From Zavarzinia compransoris (lineage in GTDB: Bacteria > Pseudomonadota > Alphaproteobacteria > Zavarziniales > Zavarziniaceae): a stretch of DNA of 64,000 nt. How positions within the stretch are numbered: position 1 is the first letter of the stretch; each line of letters starts with the position of its first letter. The translations under genes and the position numbers were made by a program. A model generated the notes under the pieces. The model saw only the letters and a program-made list of their open reading frames with translations. It ran no database searches and was not told the DNA's origin. The stretch covers positions 310,001 through 374,000 of the forward strand of contig NZ_QGLF01000003.1 of NCBI RefSeq assembly GCF_003173055.1. The letters are read 5' to 3'. Shown one piece after another: positions 8,318-17,338 of the stretch.

Positions 8318-9325
8318 ATGGCTGTTCGGGTAGCGATCAACGGGTTCGGGCGTATCGGCCGCAATGTTCTGCGCGCGATTGCCGAATCCGGTCGCAAGGA
8401 TGTCGAGGTCGTGGCGATCAACGATCTCGGCCCGGTCGAGACCAATGCGCATCTGCTGCGCTTCGACTCGGTCCACGGCCGTTTCCCCGGTGAAGTGGCG
8501 GTCGACGGCGAATTCATCGTCGTCAACGGCCAGAAGATCAAGGTGACCGCGGTCCGCAACCCGGCCGAACTGCCGCATGCCGACCTCGGCGTCGACATCG
8601 CCATGGAATGCACCGGCATCTTCACCTCGAAGGACAAGGCTTCCGCCCATCTGACCGCCGGCGCCAAGCGCGTCCTGGTCTCGGCCCCGGCCGACAATGC
8701 CGATCTCACGGTCGTCTACGGCGTGAACCACGGCGCCCTGAAGGCGGAGCACCTGGTCGTCTCCAACGCCTCCTGCACCACCAACTGCCTGGCGCCCGTG
8801 GCCAAGGTCCTGAACGATGCCATCGGCATCGACAAGGGCTTCATGACCACGATCCACAGCTATACCAACGACCAGCCGTCGCTCGACCAGATGCACAAGG
8901 ATCTGTATCGCGCCCGTGCCGCCGCCCTCTCCATGATCCCGACCTCGACCGGCGCGGCCAAGGCCGTCGGCCTCGTGCTGCCGGAACTGAAGGGCAAGCT
9001 GGACGGCGTCTCGGTCCGCGTGCCGACCCCGAACGTCTCGGTCGTCGACCTGAAGTTCGTCGCCAAGCGCGCGACCACGGTCGAGGAAGTGAACGCCGCG
9101 ATCAAGGCCGCGGCCGACGGCGACCTGAAGGGCGTTCTCGCCTATACCGCCGCGCCGAACGTCTCGATCGACTTCAACCATGACCCGGCGTCCTCGACCT
9201 TCGCCCTCGACCAGACCAAGGTCATGGACGGCACCCTGGTCCGCATCCTCACCTGGTACGACAACGAGTGGGGCTTCTCGAACCGCATGAGCGACACCGC
9301 CGTCGCCATGGCGAAGCTGATCTGA
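8318..9325 (+). CDS. gap: Glyceraldehyde-3-phosphate dehydrogenase
   Basis: GAPDH (335 aa) oxidises and phosphorylates glyceraldehyde-3-phosphate. The Rossmann motif is [13 protein letters not shown] at residues 7-19, and the nucleotide-ribose-binding Asp occurs in AINDLG, favouring NAD. The catalytic Cys153 is in [12 protein letters not shown]. The C-terminal [12 protein letters not shown] is the family signature. An AGGAGG ribosome-binding site (8307-8312) precedes the ATG. It lies between tkt and pgk in one operon. Confidence 0.97.
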   Translation: MAVRVAINGFGRIGRNVLRAIAESGRKDVEVVAINDLGPVETNAHLLRFDSVHGRFPGEVAVDGEFIVVNGQKIKVTAVRNPAELPHADLGVDIAMECTGIFTSKDKASAHLTAGAKRVLVSAPADNADLTVVYGVNHGALKAEHLVVSNASCTTNCLAPVAKVLNDAIGIDKGFMTTIHSYTNDQPSLDQMHKDLYRARAAALSMIPTSTGAAKAVGLVLPELKGKLDGVSVRVPTPNVSVVDLKFVAKRATTVEEVNAAIKAAADGDLKGVLAYTAAPNVSIDFNHDPASSTFALDQTKVMDGTLVRILTWYDNEWGFSNRMSDTAVAMAKLI

Positions 9326-9336
9326 GGCCCCTGCCC

Positions 9337-10539
9337 ATGTCCGCGGGACGCCGCTTTGCCGGCATCGACGATCTCGGCGACCTTCACGGCCGCCGGGTCC
9401 TGCTCCGGGTCGACCTCAACGCCCCGATGAAGGATGGGGTCGTCACCGACCTCACCCGCCTGCAGGCCAATGCCGTCACCATCAAGGCCCTGGCCGCCAA
9501 GGGCGCCAAGGTCATCGTGCTGTCGCATTTCGGCCGGCCCAAGGGCTGGGACGCCGGGCAGAGCCTGCGCCCGGTCGCCGATGCCCTGCCGGTCATCGTC
9601 GGCCTGCCGGTGCATTTCGCCCCGGATTGCGTCGGCCCGGTCGCGAAGAAGGCGGTCGACGACCTGGCGCCGGGTGGCGTTCTCGTGCTCGAGAACACCC
9701 GCTTCTACCCGGGTGAGGAAAAGAACGATCCCGACTTCGCCCGCCAGCTGGCCGACCTCGGCGAATTCTTCGTCAACGACGCCTTTTCCTGCGCCCATCG
9801 CGCCCATGCCTCGACCGAGGGCCTGGCCAGGCTGCTGCCGTCCGCGGCCGGCATCTGGATGAAGAAGGAACTGGACGCGCTCGAAGCCGCGCTCGGCGCG
9901 CCGGAGCGCCCGGTGGTGGCGGTGGTCGGCGGGGCCAAGGTCTCGTCCAAGCTCGAAGTCATCGGCAATCTGGTCGGCAAGGTCGATTACCTGGTGATCG
10001 GCGGCGGCATGGCCAATACGTTCCTGTTCGCCAACGGCAAGGCCATCGGCAAGAGCCTGGCCGAGCGCGATATGGCCGATACCGCCCGCGCCATCGTCGC
10101 AAAGGCGAAGGCGGCGGGTACGGAAGTGGTGCTGCCGGTCGACGGCGTGGTCGCCCGCGAGTTCAAGGCCTATGCCCCGTCCGAGACCGTGTCCTTCGAC
10201 GCGGTGCCGGACGATGCCATGGTCCTCGACGTCGGGCCCCGCTCGGTCGAGCGCGTGGCCGAAGTCTTCGCCAAGGCGAAGACCGTGGTCTGGAACGGCC
10301 CCTTCGGCGCTTTCGAGATTGAACCCTTCGATGCCGCGACCAATGCCGCCGCGCGCGAAGTGTCGAAGCTCACCCGCGCGGGCAAGCTGCTGTCGGTCGC
10401 CGGCGGGGGCGATACGGTGGCGGCGCTCAACCATGCCGGCGCTGCGGAAGGCTTCTCCTTCGTCTCGACCGCCGGCGGCGCCTTCCTCGAATGGCTCGAG
10501 GGCAAGGAACTGCCGGGCGTGAAGGCGCTGGCACGGTAA
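9337..10539 (+). CDS. pgk: Phosphoglycerate kinase
   Basis: Phosphoglycerate kinase (400 aa) transfers phosphate from 1,3-bisphosphoglycerate to ADP. Family motifs are [15 protein letters not shown] near the N-terminus, [31 protein letters not shown], the hinge region [14 protein letters not shown], and the C-terminal nucleotide loop [11 protein letters not shown]. The ATG at 9337 lies 11 bases after the gap stop and fits the usual protein length; upstream codons in frame overlap gap. A strong intrinsic terminator follows at 10551. Confidence 0.97.
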   Translation: MSAGRRFAGIDDLGDLHGRRVLLRVDLNAPMKDGVVTDLTRLQANAVTIKALAAKGAKVIVLSHFGRPKGWDAGQSLRPVADALPVIVGLPVHFAPDCVGPVAKKAVDDLAPGGVLVLENTRFYPGEEKNDPDFARQLADLGEFFVNDAFSCAHRAHASTEGLARLLPSAAGIWMKKELDALEAALGAPERPVVAVVGGAKVSSKLEVIGNLVGKVDYLVIGGGMANTFLFANGKAIGKSLAERDMADTARAIVAKAKAAGTEVVLPVDGVVAREFKAYAPSETVSFDAVPDDAMVLDVGPRSVERVAEVFAKAKTVVWNGPFGAFEIEPFDAATNAAAREVSKLTRAGKLLSVAGGGDTVAALNHAGAAEGFSFVSTAGGAFLEWLEGKELPGVKALAR

Positions 10540-10550
10540 AAATAGTCTCG

Positions 10551-10586
10551 GCCGGCGGGAACGAAAGTCCCGCCGGCTTTTTCTTT
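10551..10586 (+). terminator. Intrinsic terminator after pgk
   Basis: A perfect 10-bp stem GCCGGCGGGA/TCCCGCCGGC (10551-10560, 10568-10577) with a 7-base loop is followed by TTTTTCTTTT. It ends the tkt-gap-pgk transcript 11 bases after the pgk stop. Confidence 0.93.
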
Positions 10587-10673
10587 TCCACGATGCGCCG
10601 CAGCATGGACGGCCTTCCGCCCGCCTGCTAAAAGCGCGCCCGAATTTCAACCGAGTCGTTTCTGGGGGACCCC

Positions 10674-11606
10674 ATGACCAAAGTCACCAAGAAGGTGAAG
10701 GACATCCTCTCGTGGTACGAGAGCGACAACCCGGGCACCAAGGCCAATATCGCCCGCCTTCTGGGCGCCGGCCGTCTGGGCGGCACGGGCAAGATGATCA
10801 TCCTGCCGGTCGACCAGGGTTTCGAGCATGGTCCCGCCCGCTCCTTCGCGCCCAATCCCCCGGCCTATGACCCGCATTATCACTTCCAGATCGCGATCGA
10901 TGCCGGCCTCTCGGCCTATGCCTCGGTCCTCGGCATGCTGGAAGCCGGCGCCGACACGTTCGCCGGCCAGATCCCGACCATCCTGAAGGTCAATTCCTCG
11001 AATTCGCTGTCGCGCGCCAAGGAAGCCCCGGACCAGGCGATCACCGCCTCGGTGAAGGATGCGGTCCGTCTCGGCTGCTCGGCCATCGGCTTCACCATGT
11101 ATCCCGGTTCGGACCAGATGTTCGACCAGGTGGAAGAACTGCGCGAACTGACCGCCGAAGCCAAGTCCCATGGCCTTGCCGTCGTCGTCTGGTCGTACCC
11201 GCGCGGCGGCAACCTGTCGAAGGAAGGCGAGCTGGCGCTGGATGTCGGCGCCTATGCCGCCCATATGGCCGCCCTGGTCGGCGCCCATGTCATCAAGGTG
11301 AAGCTCCCCTCCGACTTCATCGAGCAGGGCGAGGCCAAGAAGGTCTACGACAAGCACCCGGTGCCGACCGCGACCCTGGCCGACCGCGTGCGCCATGTCA
11401 CCCAGGCCTGCTTCGGCGGCAGGCGTCTCGTCGTCTTCTCGGGCGGCGCCGCGAAGTCGGAAGATTCGGTCTATGACGATGCCCGCGCGATCCGCGACGG
11501 CGGCGGCAACGGCTCGATCATCGGCCGCAACACGTTCCAGCGCTCGCGCGAAGACGCGCTGGGCATGCTGGACAAGCTGGTCCGCATCTACAAGGGCCAG
11601 GAATAA
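10674..11606 (+). CDS. fbaB: Class I fructose-bisphosphate aldolase (DhnA type)
   Basis: A 310-aa aldolase of the DhnA/FbaB class I family, which uses a Schiff-base lysine and no metal to interconvert fructose-1,6-bisphosphate and two triose phosphates. Motifs include [30 protein letters not shown] and the putative Schiff-base region [13 protein letters not shown]. The C-terminal phosphate site has [10 protein letters not shown] and [14 protein letters not shown]. It follows a terminator, so it has its own promoter, and it is followed 1 base later by thiE, probably on the same transcript. Confidence 0.94.
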   Translation: MTKVTKKVKDILSWYESDNPGTKANIARLLGAGRLGGTGKMIILPVDQGFEHGPARSFAPNPPAYDPHYHFQIAIDAGLSAYASVLGMLEAGADTFAGQIPTILKVNSSNSLSRAKEAPDQAITASVKDAVRLGCSAIGFTMYPGSDQMFDQVEELRELTAEAKSHGLAVVVWSYPRGGNLSKEGELALDVGAYAAHMAALVGAHVIKVKLPSDFIEQGEAKKVYDKHPVPTATLADRVRHVTQACFGGRRLVVFSGGAAKSEDSVYDDARAIRDGGGNGSIIGRNTFQRSREDALGMLDKLVRIYKGQE

Positions 11607-11607
11607 C

Positions 11608-12273
11608 ATGGCCAAGGCGGCGGGACAGCCGGTGCAGGACGACCCCAAGCCGCCCTGCCGCCTCTATCTGGTCACGCCGCCCGCGTTCGAGGCCAAGGCT
11701 TTCGGCGAGGTGCTGAAAGCCGCCCTCGGGGCGGGCGACGTCGCCTGCGTCCAATTGCGCCTGAAGGATGTGACCGACGATCATATCCTGCGCACCGCCG
11801 ATCACCTGATGCCGATCGTGCAGCGGGCCGGCGCCGCCTTCATCCTGAACGACCGGCCGGACCTCGCCCAGGCGCTGGGTGCCGACGGCGTCCACGTCGG
11901 CCAGGACGACATGCCCTATGCCGAGGCCCGGCGCCTGTTGGGGCCGGACACCATCGTCGGCGTCACCTGCCACGACAGCCGCCACCTCGCCATGGAAGCG
12001 GGCGAGGCGGGGGCGGATTATGTCGCCTTCGGCGCCTTCTTCCCGACCACGACCAAGGACCCGAAGGCCCGGGCGCCCTTCGAACTCGTCTCCTGGTGGG
12101 CCGAGATGATGACCGTGCCCCAGGTCGCGATCGGCGGCATCACGGCCGACAACTGCCGTCCCCTGGTCCGGGCCGGCGCCGATTTCCTGGCGGTTTCCGC
12201 CGGCATCTGGCAGCACCCGGAAGGCCCGGCCGCCGCCGTCGAAGCCTTCAACGCGATCTTCGCCGCGCCCTGA
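11608..12273 (+). CDS. thiE: Thiamine-phosphate synthase
   Basis: ThiE (221 aa) joins HMP-pyrophosphate and thiazole phosphate to make thiamine phosphate, the precursor of the transketolase cofactor. The TIM-barrel motifs are seen: [70 protein letters not shown] and the phosphate loop IGGITADN. The start ATG immediately follows the fba stop; longer frames overlap fba. No TPP riboswitch is visible upstream. Confidence 0.92.
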   Translation: MAKAAGQPVQDDPKPPCRLYLVTPPAFEAKAFGEVLKAALGAGDVACVQLRLKDVTDDHILRTADHLMPIVQRAGAAFILNDRPDLAQALGADGVHVGQDDMPYAEARRLLGPDTIVGVTCHDSRHLAMEAGEAGADYVAFGAFFPTTTKDPKARAPFELVSWWAEMMTVPQVAIGGITADNCRPLVRAGADFLAVSAGIWQHPEGPAAAVEAFNAIFAAP

Positions 12274-12375
12274 CCGGGGTGGTTTGACCGGGACCGCGGG
12301 GCCTGATAGGGTCCCGCGCCATTGCCGCCCCCTGGGCGTGCCTGCTCTTTTCCCTGTTCGATCCCGAGGTTTCCG

Positions 12376-13251
12376 ATGGCGTTCCGTTCGCCCCTCATCA
12401 ATGTCATGGCTTCCGCCGCCACCAAGGCCGCCCGCGGCCTGAAGCGCGATTTCGGCGAGGTCGAGAACCTGCAGGTTTCGAAGAAGGGCCCGGCGGATTT
12501 CGTCTCCGTCGCCGACAAGAAGGCCGAGGAAGTCCTCCATGCCGAATTGTCGCGGGTGCGGCCCGATTTCGGCTTCGTGATGGAAGAGGGCGGCATCATC
12601 GAGGGCAGCGACAAGTCGCATCGCTGGATCATCGATCCCCTGGACGGCACCACCAATTTCCTGCACGGCCTGCCGCAATTCGCCATTTCGATCGGGGTCG
12701 AGCGCGACGGCGAGATTATCGCCGGCCTGATCTACAACCCGATCGCCGATGAAATGTATTGGGCGGAAAAGGGCGCCGGCGCCTATTGCAACGATCGCCG
12801 TCTCCGGGTCGCCGCGCGGAAAGACCTGAAGGAATGCGTGATCGCCACCGGCATCCCGTTCCACGGCCGCGGCGATCACCTGCGCTTCCTCAAGGAACTG
12901 GGCCTCGTCATGCGCGAGGTGGCGGGGGTGCGCCGCTTCGGTGCCGCCTCCCTCGATCTCGCCTTCGTCGCCTCGGGGCGGTTCGACGGTTTCTGGGAAA
13001 CCGAGCTTCAGTCCTGGGACATCGCCGCCGGCATCATCCTGGTGCGCGAGGCGGGCGGCGTCGTCACCGACCAGCGCGGCGCGAAGAAAGTGCTGCATGC
13101 GCCCGAGATCGTTGCCGGCAATGAAATCGTCCACGAAAAGCTGCGCCGCCTGATCGAGCGCGCCGGCCTGCCGCCCAAGAAGCCCGCGGCCAAAAAGTCG
13201 GCGGCCAAGGCCGAAACTCCGGTTGCTTCCGGGCCCGACAGCGGGGAATGA
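12376..13251 (+). CDS. suhB: Inositol-1-monophosphatase family protein (SuhB-like)
   Basis: A 291-aa Mg2+-dependent phosphatase of the IMPase/SuhB family. Metal ligands are evident: the Glu pair at MEEGG (about 70-71), DPLDGTTNFLHGLP with Asp87 and Asp90, and the C-terminal SWDIAAGIILVREAGG. The C-terminus has a Lys/Ala/Pro-rich tail (KKPAAKKSAAKAE) that is longer than usual. The substrate may be inositol phosphate or other sugar phosphates; a second role in transcription, as for E. coli SuhB, is possible but not shown. The ATG at 12376 follows GGTTTCCG and gives the family N-terminus. Confidence 0.92.
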   Translation: MAFRSPLINVMASAATKAARGLKRDFGEVENLQVSKKGPADFVSVADKKAEEVLHAELSRVRPDFGFVMEEGGIIEGSDKSHRWIIDPLDGTTNFLHGLPQFAISIGVERDGEIIAGLIYNPIADEMYWAEKGAGAYCNDRRLRVAARKDLKECVIATGIPFHGRGDHLRFLKELGLVMREVAGVRRFGAASLDLAFVASGRFDGFWETELQSWDIAAGIILVREAGGVVTDQRGAKKVLHAPEIVAGNEIVHEKLRRLIERAGLPPKKPAAKKSAAKAETPVASGPDSGE

Positions 13252-13387
13252 TAGCGGCCTGATTTGGCCGTGCGCACCGCGCCCGGCCGAGGGGTCGGGC
13301 GGGGCGCCCTGCATTGCAATATTTCGTCGGTTTCGCGACTCGTCAGTTCCTGGTAAGAGAGCGAGGCTACAGGGGAGTGCAAAGCGT

Positions 13388-14536
13388 ATGAGGGCAGCCG
13401 CAAGGGGACGCGGAACCGCCTGGACCGTGAGGTCCGGGGTCTCCCTTCTTGCCTTGGTCGCGGCGCTCCTCGGCCTTGATCTCGCGCTTTCCGCGCCCGC
13501 CCATGCCGGCGGCAACGAGGAGGACGAGGTCGCCCCGGCGCTGCGCACGCCCGCGCGCCCCGCGCCGCGCCGTCCGGCGGCCCGGCCCGCCGGTGCCGGG
13601 GTCGATTATGAAACCATCATCATCGGCGGCGCCCCGTCCACGGGCGTGAGCGTCGATATGTCGGTGCTGGACGATCTGGTCGCGCCGCCTGCGCGCCCGC
13701 GCCGGCCGAGGCCGGCAGTCGCCCGCCCGGCGCCAGAGCGGTCGGCCCCCGAACGGTCGGCTGCCGAACGCCCCGCCGCCGCGCCGCACGCCGCCGAAGT
13801 CGCCGCCCCGGCGCCGGCGGAGACCGAAACCGCCCTGGCGCTGCCCCCGCCGCCCGCCCCGGTCGCGCCGCCGGAACCGCCCGCGCCGGTGGCTGAAGCG
13901 CCGCCGCCGCCGGCACCCCCCGCCATCGACGTGGCGACGCCGCGCACCCTGGCCATGACCGAACTCGGCTCGCGCCTGGACGAGCCGGCGACCGCCGCCG
14001 CCCCGCCGCCGGCCCCGCCTCCAGCGCCACCGCCGTCACCGCCACCGCCTCCTCCTCCTCCCCCGCCGCCTGCGGCCAGCGTGCCGGAAACGCCGGCCAA
14101 TCCGCCCCAGGACCTGACTGCGGCCCTGCCCCCGGCCCCGCCGCCGCCGCCCCCGGCTGCGCCGCCGGAAGCCGCGGCCCCCGTGCCGGCGCCCGGCGCC
14201 GCCCCGGCCAGCGGCTTGCCGGCGGTTGCCAGGGCGGTGACGCAGGTCCGTTTTGGCACCACCTCCGATACGCTGGACGCCGAGGCTCGCGCCGCCCTCG
14301 ATGCCGCGGTCGCCGGCCTCAAGGAACCGGGCGGCCGCATCCTGCTGCGCGGCTTCGCCAGCGGCACCAACGACACGGCCACCGGGGCCCGCCGCCTTGC
14401 CCGGCAGCGGGTGCTGGCGGTGCGCACCTATCTGATCGAACAGGGGGTCGCGGCCAATCTGATCGACCTGCGCGCGGTCGGCATGGCGGCGGATGCGCCG
14501 GTCGCCGACGGGGTCGACATCGCCGTCACGCCCTGA
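13388..14536 (+). CDS. Proline-rich envelope protein with C-terminal OmpA-like domain
   Basis: A 382-aa exported protein. A hydrophobic signal (SLLALVAALLGLDLALSAPAHAG) ends near residue 38. Residues about 90-280 are a low-complexity Pro/Ala region with runs of 8-11 prolines that could span the periplasm. The last 100 residues form an OmpA/MotB-like fold (VRFGTTSDTLDAEARAALDA, RILLRGFASG, ARRLARQRVLAVRTYLIEQG), but the usual peptidoglycan-binding HTD...R motif is degenerate. It lies upstream of the TolQ/MotB-like pair, separated by a palindromic repeat. A structural role linking membrane and wall is inference. Confidence 0.75.
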   Translation: MRAAARGRGTAWTVRSGVSLLALVAALLGLDLALSAPAHAGGNEEDEVAPALRTPARPAPRRPAARPAGAGVDYETIIIGGAPSTGVSVDMSVLDDLVAPPARPRRPRPAVARPAPERSAPERSAAERPAAAPHAAEVAAPAPAETETALALPPPPAPVAPPEPPAPVAEAPPPPAPPAIDVATPRTLAMTELGSRLDEPATAAAPPPAPPPAPPPSPPPPPPPPPPPAASVPETPANPPQDLTAALPPAPPPPPPAAPPEAAAPVPAPGAAPASGLPAVARAVTQVRFGTTSDTLDAEARAALDAAVAGLKEPGGRILLRGFASGTNDTATGARRLARQRVLAVRTYLIEQGVAANLIDLRAVGMAADAPVADGVDIAVTP

Positions 14537-14630
14537 TCGCAGGATGTGGTCGGGGCCCCGGCATCGGCGGCTCCCTGCCGGAATTTTCGCTTCGCCGGGA
14601 CCGTTTTCGGTGCCGTCGGCCGGGGCGCTT

Positions 14631-14732
14631 AGAGCATCTTCAGGCGAAGTGGAAACCGGTTCGCCGCCCGAAGATGCGTAAAATCAAAGCGATAGAGCAT
14701 GTTTGGAATGACGGTCATTCCGAACATGCTCT
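14631..14732. repeat. Double-hairpin palindromic repeat (AGAGC...GCTCT), intergenic copy
   Basis: A 102-bp element bounded by AGAGC and GCTCT. Hairpin one pairs GCATCTTC with GAAGATGC around a GTGGAAACCGG core. The linker is AAAATCAAAGCGAT. Hairpin two is a long near-perfect palindrome (AGAGCATGTTTGGAATGA with TCATTCCGAACATGCTCT). The core GTGGAAACCGGTT and linker resemble the short palindromic repeats scattered through rhizobial-type genomes. A second, diverged copy lies inside ubiH at 58427-58504. It also could act as a transcript hairpin before the TolQ-like gene. Confidence 0.88.
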
Positions 14733-14746
14733 AGGGACGAGGACCG

Positions 14747-15874
14747 ATGAAAGCCGACCGTTACCTGCTGCGCATGACCCTGTTCCTGCTGGCCATCGCC
14801 GGCCTGGTCGTGTTCCTGCTCGGCCCCGCTTCCCGCTTCTTCTCGACCAATGTGCCGCTGAATGCGGTGATCGTCTCGGTGCTGCTGCTCGGCATCGTCT
14901 ACATGCTGCGGCAGGTGCTGGAACTGCGGCCGGAAATCCGCTGGTTCGAGCGGCTGATCGGCCAGGACCCGAACCTGGGCACCGCGCCGGCGCCGGACCT
15001 GCTCGGCCCGATCGCCGCCGCCCTGCCCGAGAAGCGCAGCGCCCGCTGGCAATTGGGCCCGACCGCGACCCGCGCCCTGGTCGACGGCCTTGCCGCCCGC
15101 CTCGATGAAAAGCGCGAGATCGGCCGCTATCTCGTTTCGGTGCTGATCTTCCTCGGGCTGCTCGGCACCTTCTGGGGCCTGCTGGAAACGGTGTCGGCCA
15201 TCGGCGATGCCATCCGCAACCTCAATATCGCCGGCGGCGGCGATTTCACCGCCATGTTCGGCGAATTGAAGCGCGGGCTGGAAGCGCCCCTGTCCGGCAT
15301 GGGGACGTCGTTCTCGTCCTCGCTGTTCGGCCTGTCGGGGTCGCTGATCCTCGGCTTCCTGGAACTTCAGGCCAGCCAGGCCCAGGGCCGCTTCCTCGGC
15401 GAGGTCGAGGATTACCTGACCGCCAATACCCGCCTGGGCGGCACCGGCGGCGTCGAATCGGAAACCGGCGCCGGCGTGCCCGCCTATGTCTCGGCGTTGC
15501 TGGAATCGACCGCGGAAAGCCTGGACCGCCTCCAGCGGACCATGGCCCATGCCGAGGAAAACCGCGCCACCGCCAACAATGCCCTGGTCAACCTGACCGA
15601 ACGGCTGTCGACCCTGGCCGCCCAGATGCGGGCGGAACAGGACCTGATGGTGCGGATCGCCGAAACCCAGATGGAATTGCGCCCGGTCCTGCAACGGCTG
15701 GCCCAGGGCCAGGCCGCGCCGGTGCTGGACGATGCCAGCAAGGCGCATCTGCGCAACCTCGACAGCGGCATCACCCGGCTGGCCGAGGGCCAGCGCGCCG
15801 GCCTCGACGAGGTGGCGGCCCAGGTGAAGATCCTGACCCGCACCATCGCCGCCATGGCGGCGGAGGAGCGCTGA
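14747..15874 (+). CDS. MotA/TolQ/ExbB-family proton channel protein
   Basis: A 375-aa inner-membrane protein of the MotA/TolQ/ExbB family. Two N-terminal transmembrane segments lie at about residues 9-28 and 38-57. The channel signature follows: LLGTFWGLLETVSAIGDAI (about 141-159) and GMGTSFSSSLFGLSGSLILGF. The C-terminal third is coiled coil. It overlaps nothing but is 1 base from the next gene, a MotB-like protein. The pair resembles a stand-alone proton-driven stator common in alphaproteobacteria; its physiological job is not known to me. Confidence 0.85.
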   Translation: MKADRYLLRMTLFLLAIAGLVVFLLGPASRFFSTNVPLNAVIVSVLLLGIVYMLRQVLELRPEIRWFERLIGQDPNLGTAPAPDLLGPIAAALPEKRSARWQLGPTATRALVDGLAARLDEKREIGRYLVSVLIFLGLLGTFWGLLETVSAIGDAIRNLNIAGGGDFTAMFGELKRGLEAPLSGMGTSFSSSLFGLSGSLILGFLELQASQAQGRFLGEVEDYLTANTRLGGTGGVESETGAGVPAYVSALLESTAESLDRLQRTMAHAEENRATANNALVNLTERLSTLAAQMRAEQDLMVRIAETQMELRPVLQRLAQGQAAPVLDDASKAHLRNLDSGITRLAEGQRAGLDEVAAQVKILTRTIAAMAAEER

Positions 15875-15875
15875 C

Positions 15876-16910
15876 ATGGCGGCGCGCAGCCGGCGCTTTC
15901 GCGACCGGGGCGGGCCCGACATCTGGCCGGGCTTCGTCGATGCGCTGACCACGCTGCTGCTGGCGATCAGTTTCCTGCTGTCGGTCTTCATGCTGGCGCA
16001 ATTCTTTCTCGGCCAGGCCCTGTCCGGGCGGGACGAGGCGCTGGCCCGGCTGAACCGCCAGATCGCCGACCTGACCGATCTTCTCGCCCTCGAGCGGCAG
16101 GCCAATGCGGAATTGCGCCTGTCCGTGTCTTCGCTCTCCAGCGGGGTCGGCAGCGCCAATGCGGAACGCGACACGCTGCGCGGCGAGGCGGAGGAACAGC
16201 GCAGCCGCGCCGCCGCGCTCGAAGCCCAGGTCGGCAGCCTGAGCGGGGAACTGGACCGGGAACGGGCCCTGACCGCCGAAGCCCAGGCCCAGGTCGATCT
16301 CCTGAACCGCCAACTGGCGGAACTGCGCGAGCAATTGAAGGAAATCGCCGCCCTGCTCGATGCGTCCGAGGCCAAGGACCGGGAAGCCCAGGCGGTGATC
16401 GCCGACCTCGGCCGCCGCCTGAACCTGGCCCTGGCCAGCAAGGTCGAGGAATTGGCGCGCTACCGCTCCGAATTCTTCGGCCGCCTGCGCGAAGTGCTGG
16501 GCGAGCGCGACGACGTCCGCATCGTCGGCGACCGCTTCGTCTTCCAGTCGGAAGTGCTCTTCGCCTCCGGCTCGGCCGAGATCGGCGCGGCGGGGCAGGA
16601 AACCCTGGCCCGTTTCGCCGCGACCTTGAAGGAGATCGCGGCACAGATCCCGTCCGACCTGCCCTGGATCCTGCGCGTCGACGGCCATACGGACAGTTCG
16701 CCCATCGTCAATTCGCCGCTCTATCCCTCGAACTGGGAATTGTCCACGGCCCGCGCCGTCGCCGTGGCCAAATTCCTGATCGCCCAGGGCCTGCCGCCGG
16801 AGCGTCTGGCCGCGGCCGGCTTCGGCGAGTTCCAGCCCCTCGAGGCGGGCGCCACGCCCGAGGCGCTGGCGCGCAACCGCCGCATCGAACTGAAACTGAC
16901 CGAGCGCTGA
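15876..16910 (+). CDS. MotB-like peptidoglycan-binding partner with OmpA domain
   Basis: A 344-aa single-pass membrane protein. The transmembrane segment (PGFVDALTTLLLAISFLL, residues 19-36) carries Asp22 where MotB has its proton-accepting aspartate. Residues about 50-200 are a long coiled coil. The C-terminal OmpA-like domain has VLFASGSAEIGAAG, RVDGHTDSSPI and NWELSTARAVAVAKFLI, ending RNRRIELKLTER. Those are the peptidoglycan-binding residues. A GGAGGAG ribosome-binding site lies in the preceding gene's end. With the upstream TolQ-like protein it should form a 5:2 type ion-driven complex (inference). Confidence 0.86.
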   Translation: MAARSRRFRDRGGPDIWPGFVDALTTLLLAISFLLSVFMLAQFFLGQALSGRDEALARLNRQIADLTDLLALERQANAELRLSVSSLSSGVGSANAERDTLRGEAEEQRSRAAALEAQVGSLSGELDRERALTAEAQAQVDLLNRQLAELREQLKEIAALLDASEAKDREAQAVIADLGRRLNLALASKVEELARYRSEFFGRLREVLGERDDVRIVGDRFVFQSEVLFASGSAEIGAAGQETLARFAATLKEIAAQIPSDLPWILRVDGHTDSSPIVNSPLYPSNWELSTARAVAVAKFLIAQGLPPERLAAAGFGEFQPLEAGATPEALARNRRIELKLTER

Positions 16911-16915
16911 GAAGC

Positions 16916-17269
16916 CTACGGCAGGGGCTTGCGGAACTGGATCATGCCGGCGAAATCGGCGCCGTCGCCGGGGCTCAGCAGGGGCGGCAGGCCGTCCTCG
17001 TCCAGGCCGAAGGTCAGGCCCAGGCCGCGCTCGGGCCGCAGCGGGGACGAGGGGGCCCGCGTCTCCGGAACGGACGGCGGGGCTTCGGCCGTCACCATGG
17101 GCGGGGCATTGCCGGCCTTCGGGGCCAGGGGCATGCCGAACCCGGCCGGACCCTCGCGCCCCTCGATCGCGGGGGCGATGTCCACCTGTTGCCTGTCGCG
17201 CAGACTCCCCCCCTCGGCGCCGGCAAGCGGCACCATCAGGGCGAGCAGGATGGGCAGGCATTTCCGCAT
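16916..17269 (-). CDS. Small secreted hypothetical protein
   Basis: A 117-aa protein with a signal peptide (MRKCLPILLALMVPLAGAEG, cleavage near residue 18) and a Pro/Gly-rich mature part. I see no recognisable domain. It is convergent with the MotB-like gene, 5 bases apart. Codon-position GC looks like that of the neighbours, but no ribosome-binding site stands out, so the gene is probable and not certain. Confidence 0.5.
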   Translation of the reverse strand: MRKCLPILLALMVPLAGAEGGSLRDRQQVDIAPAIEGREGPAGFGMPLAPKAGNAPPMVTAEAPPSVPETRAPSSPLRPERGLGLTFGLDEDGLPPLLSPGDGADFAGMIQFRKPLP

Positions 17270-17338
17270 GTGGCAACACTACGCGCCGCGCGGGCACAGT
17301 CCAGCGGCAGTGTATTCAATGCGGGTCGAACCCTGGTT

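Noticed and set aside
5852-9181. Very long open frame antisense to tkt and gap (over 1100 codons)
   Set aside because: High GC removes stop codons in antisense frames; the translation is low-complexity Gly/Arg/Asp/His and the plus-strand genes are certain. The same applies to the 931-codon plus frame opposite the RND pump.
6284-11606. Calvin-cycle (cbb) operon
   Set aside because: tkt, gap, pgk and fba are there, but prk, RuBisCO, fbp and cbbR are not; the set fits glycolysis, gluconeogenesis and pentose phosphate flow.
11500-11640. TPP riboswitch ahead of thiE
   Set aside because: thiE starts one base after the fba stop and there is no THI-box sequence.
13990-14170. Tandem repeat array or CRISPR-like repeats
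   Set aside because: This is codon-level low complexity (Pro/Ala) in the OmpA-domain protein, with no repeat-spacer order.
14747-16910. Possible Zorya-type anti-phage system because of the MotA/MotB-like pair
   Set aside because: No ZorC, ZorD helicase/nuclease or ZorE gene is adjacent. The pair is followed by a small secreted protein and an SDR.
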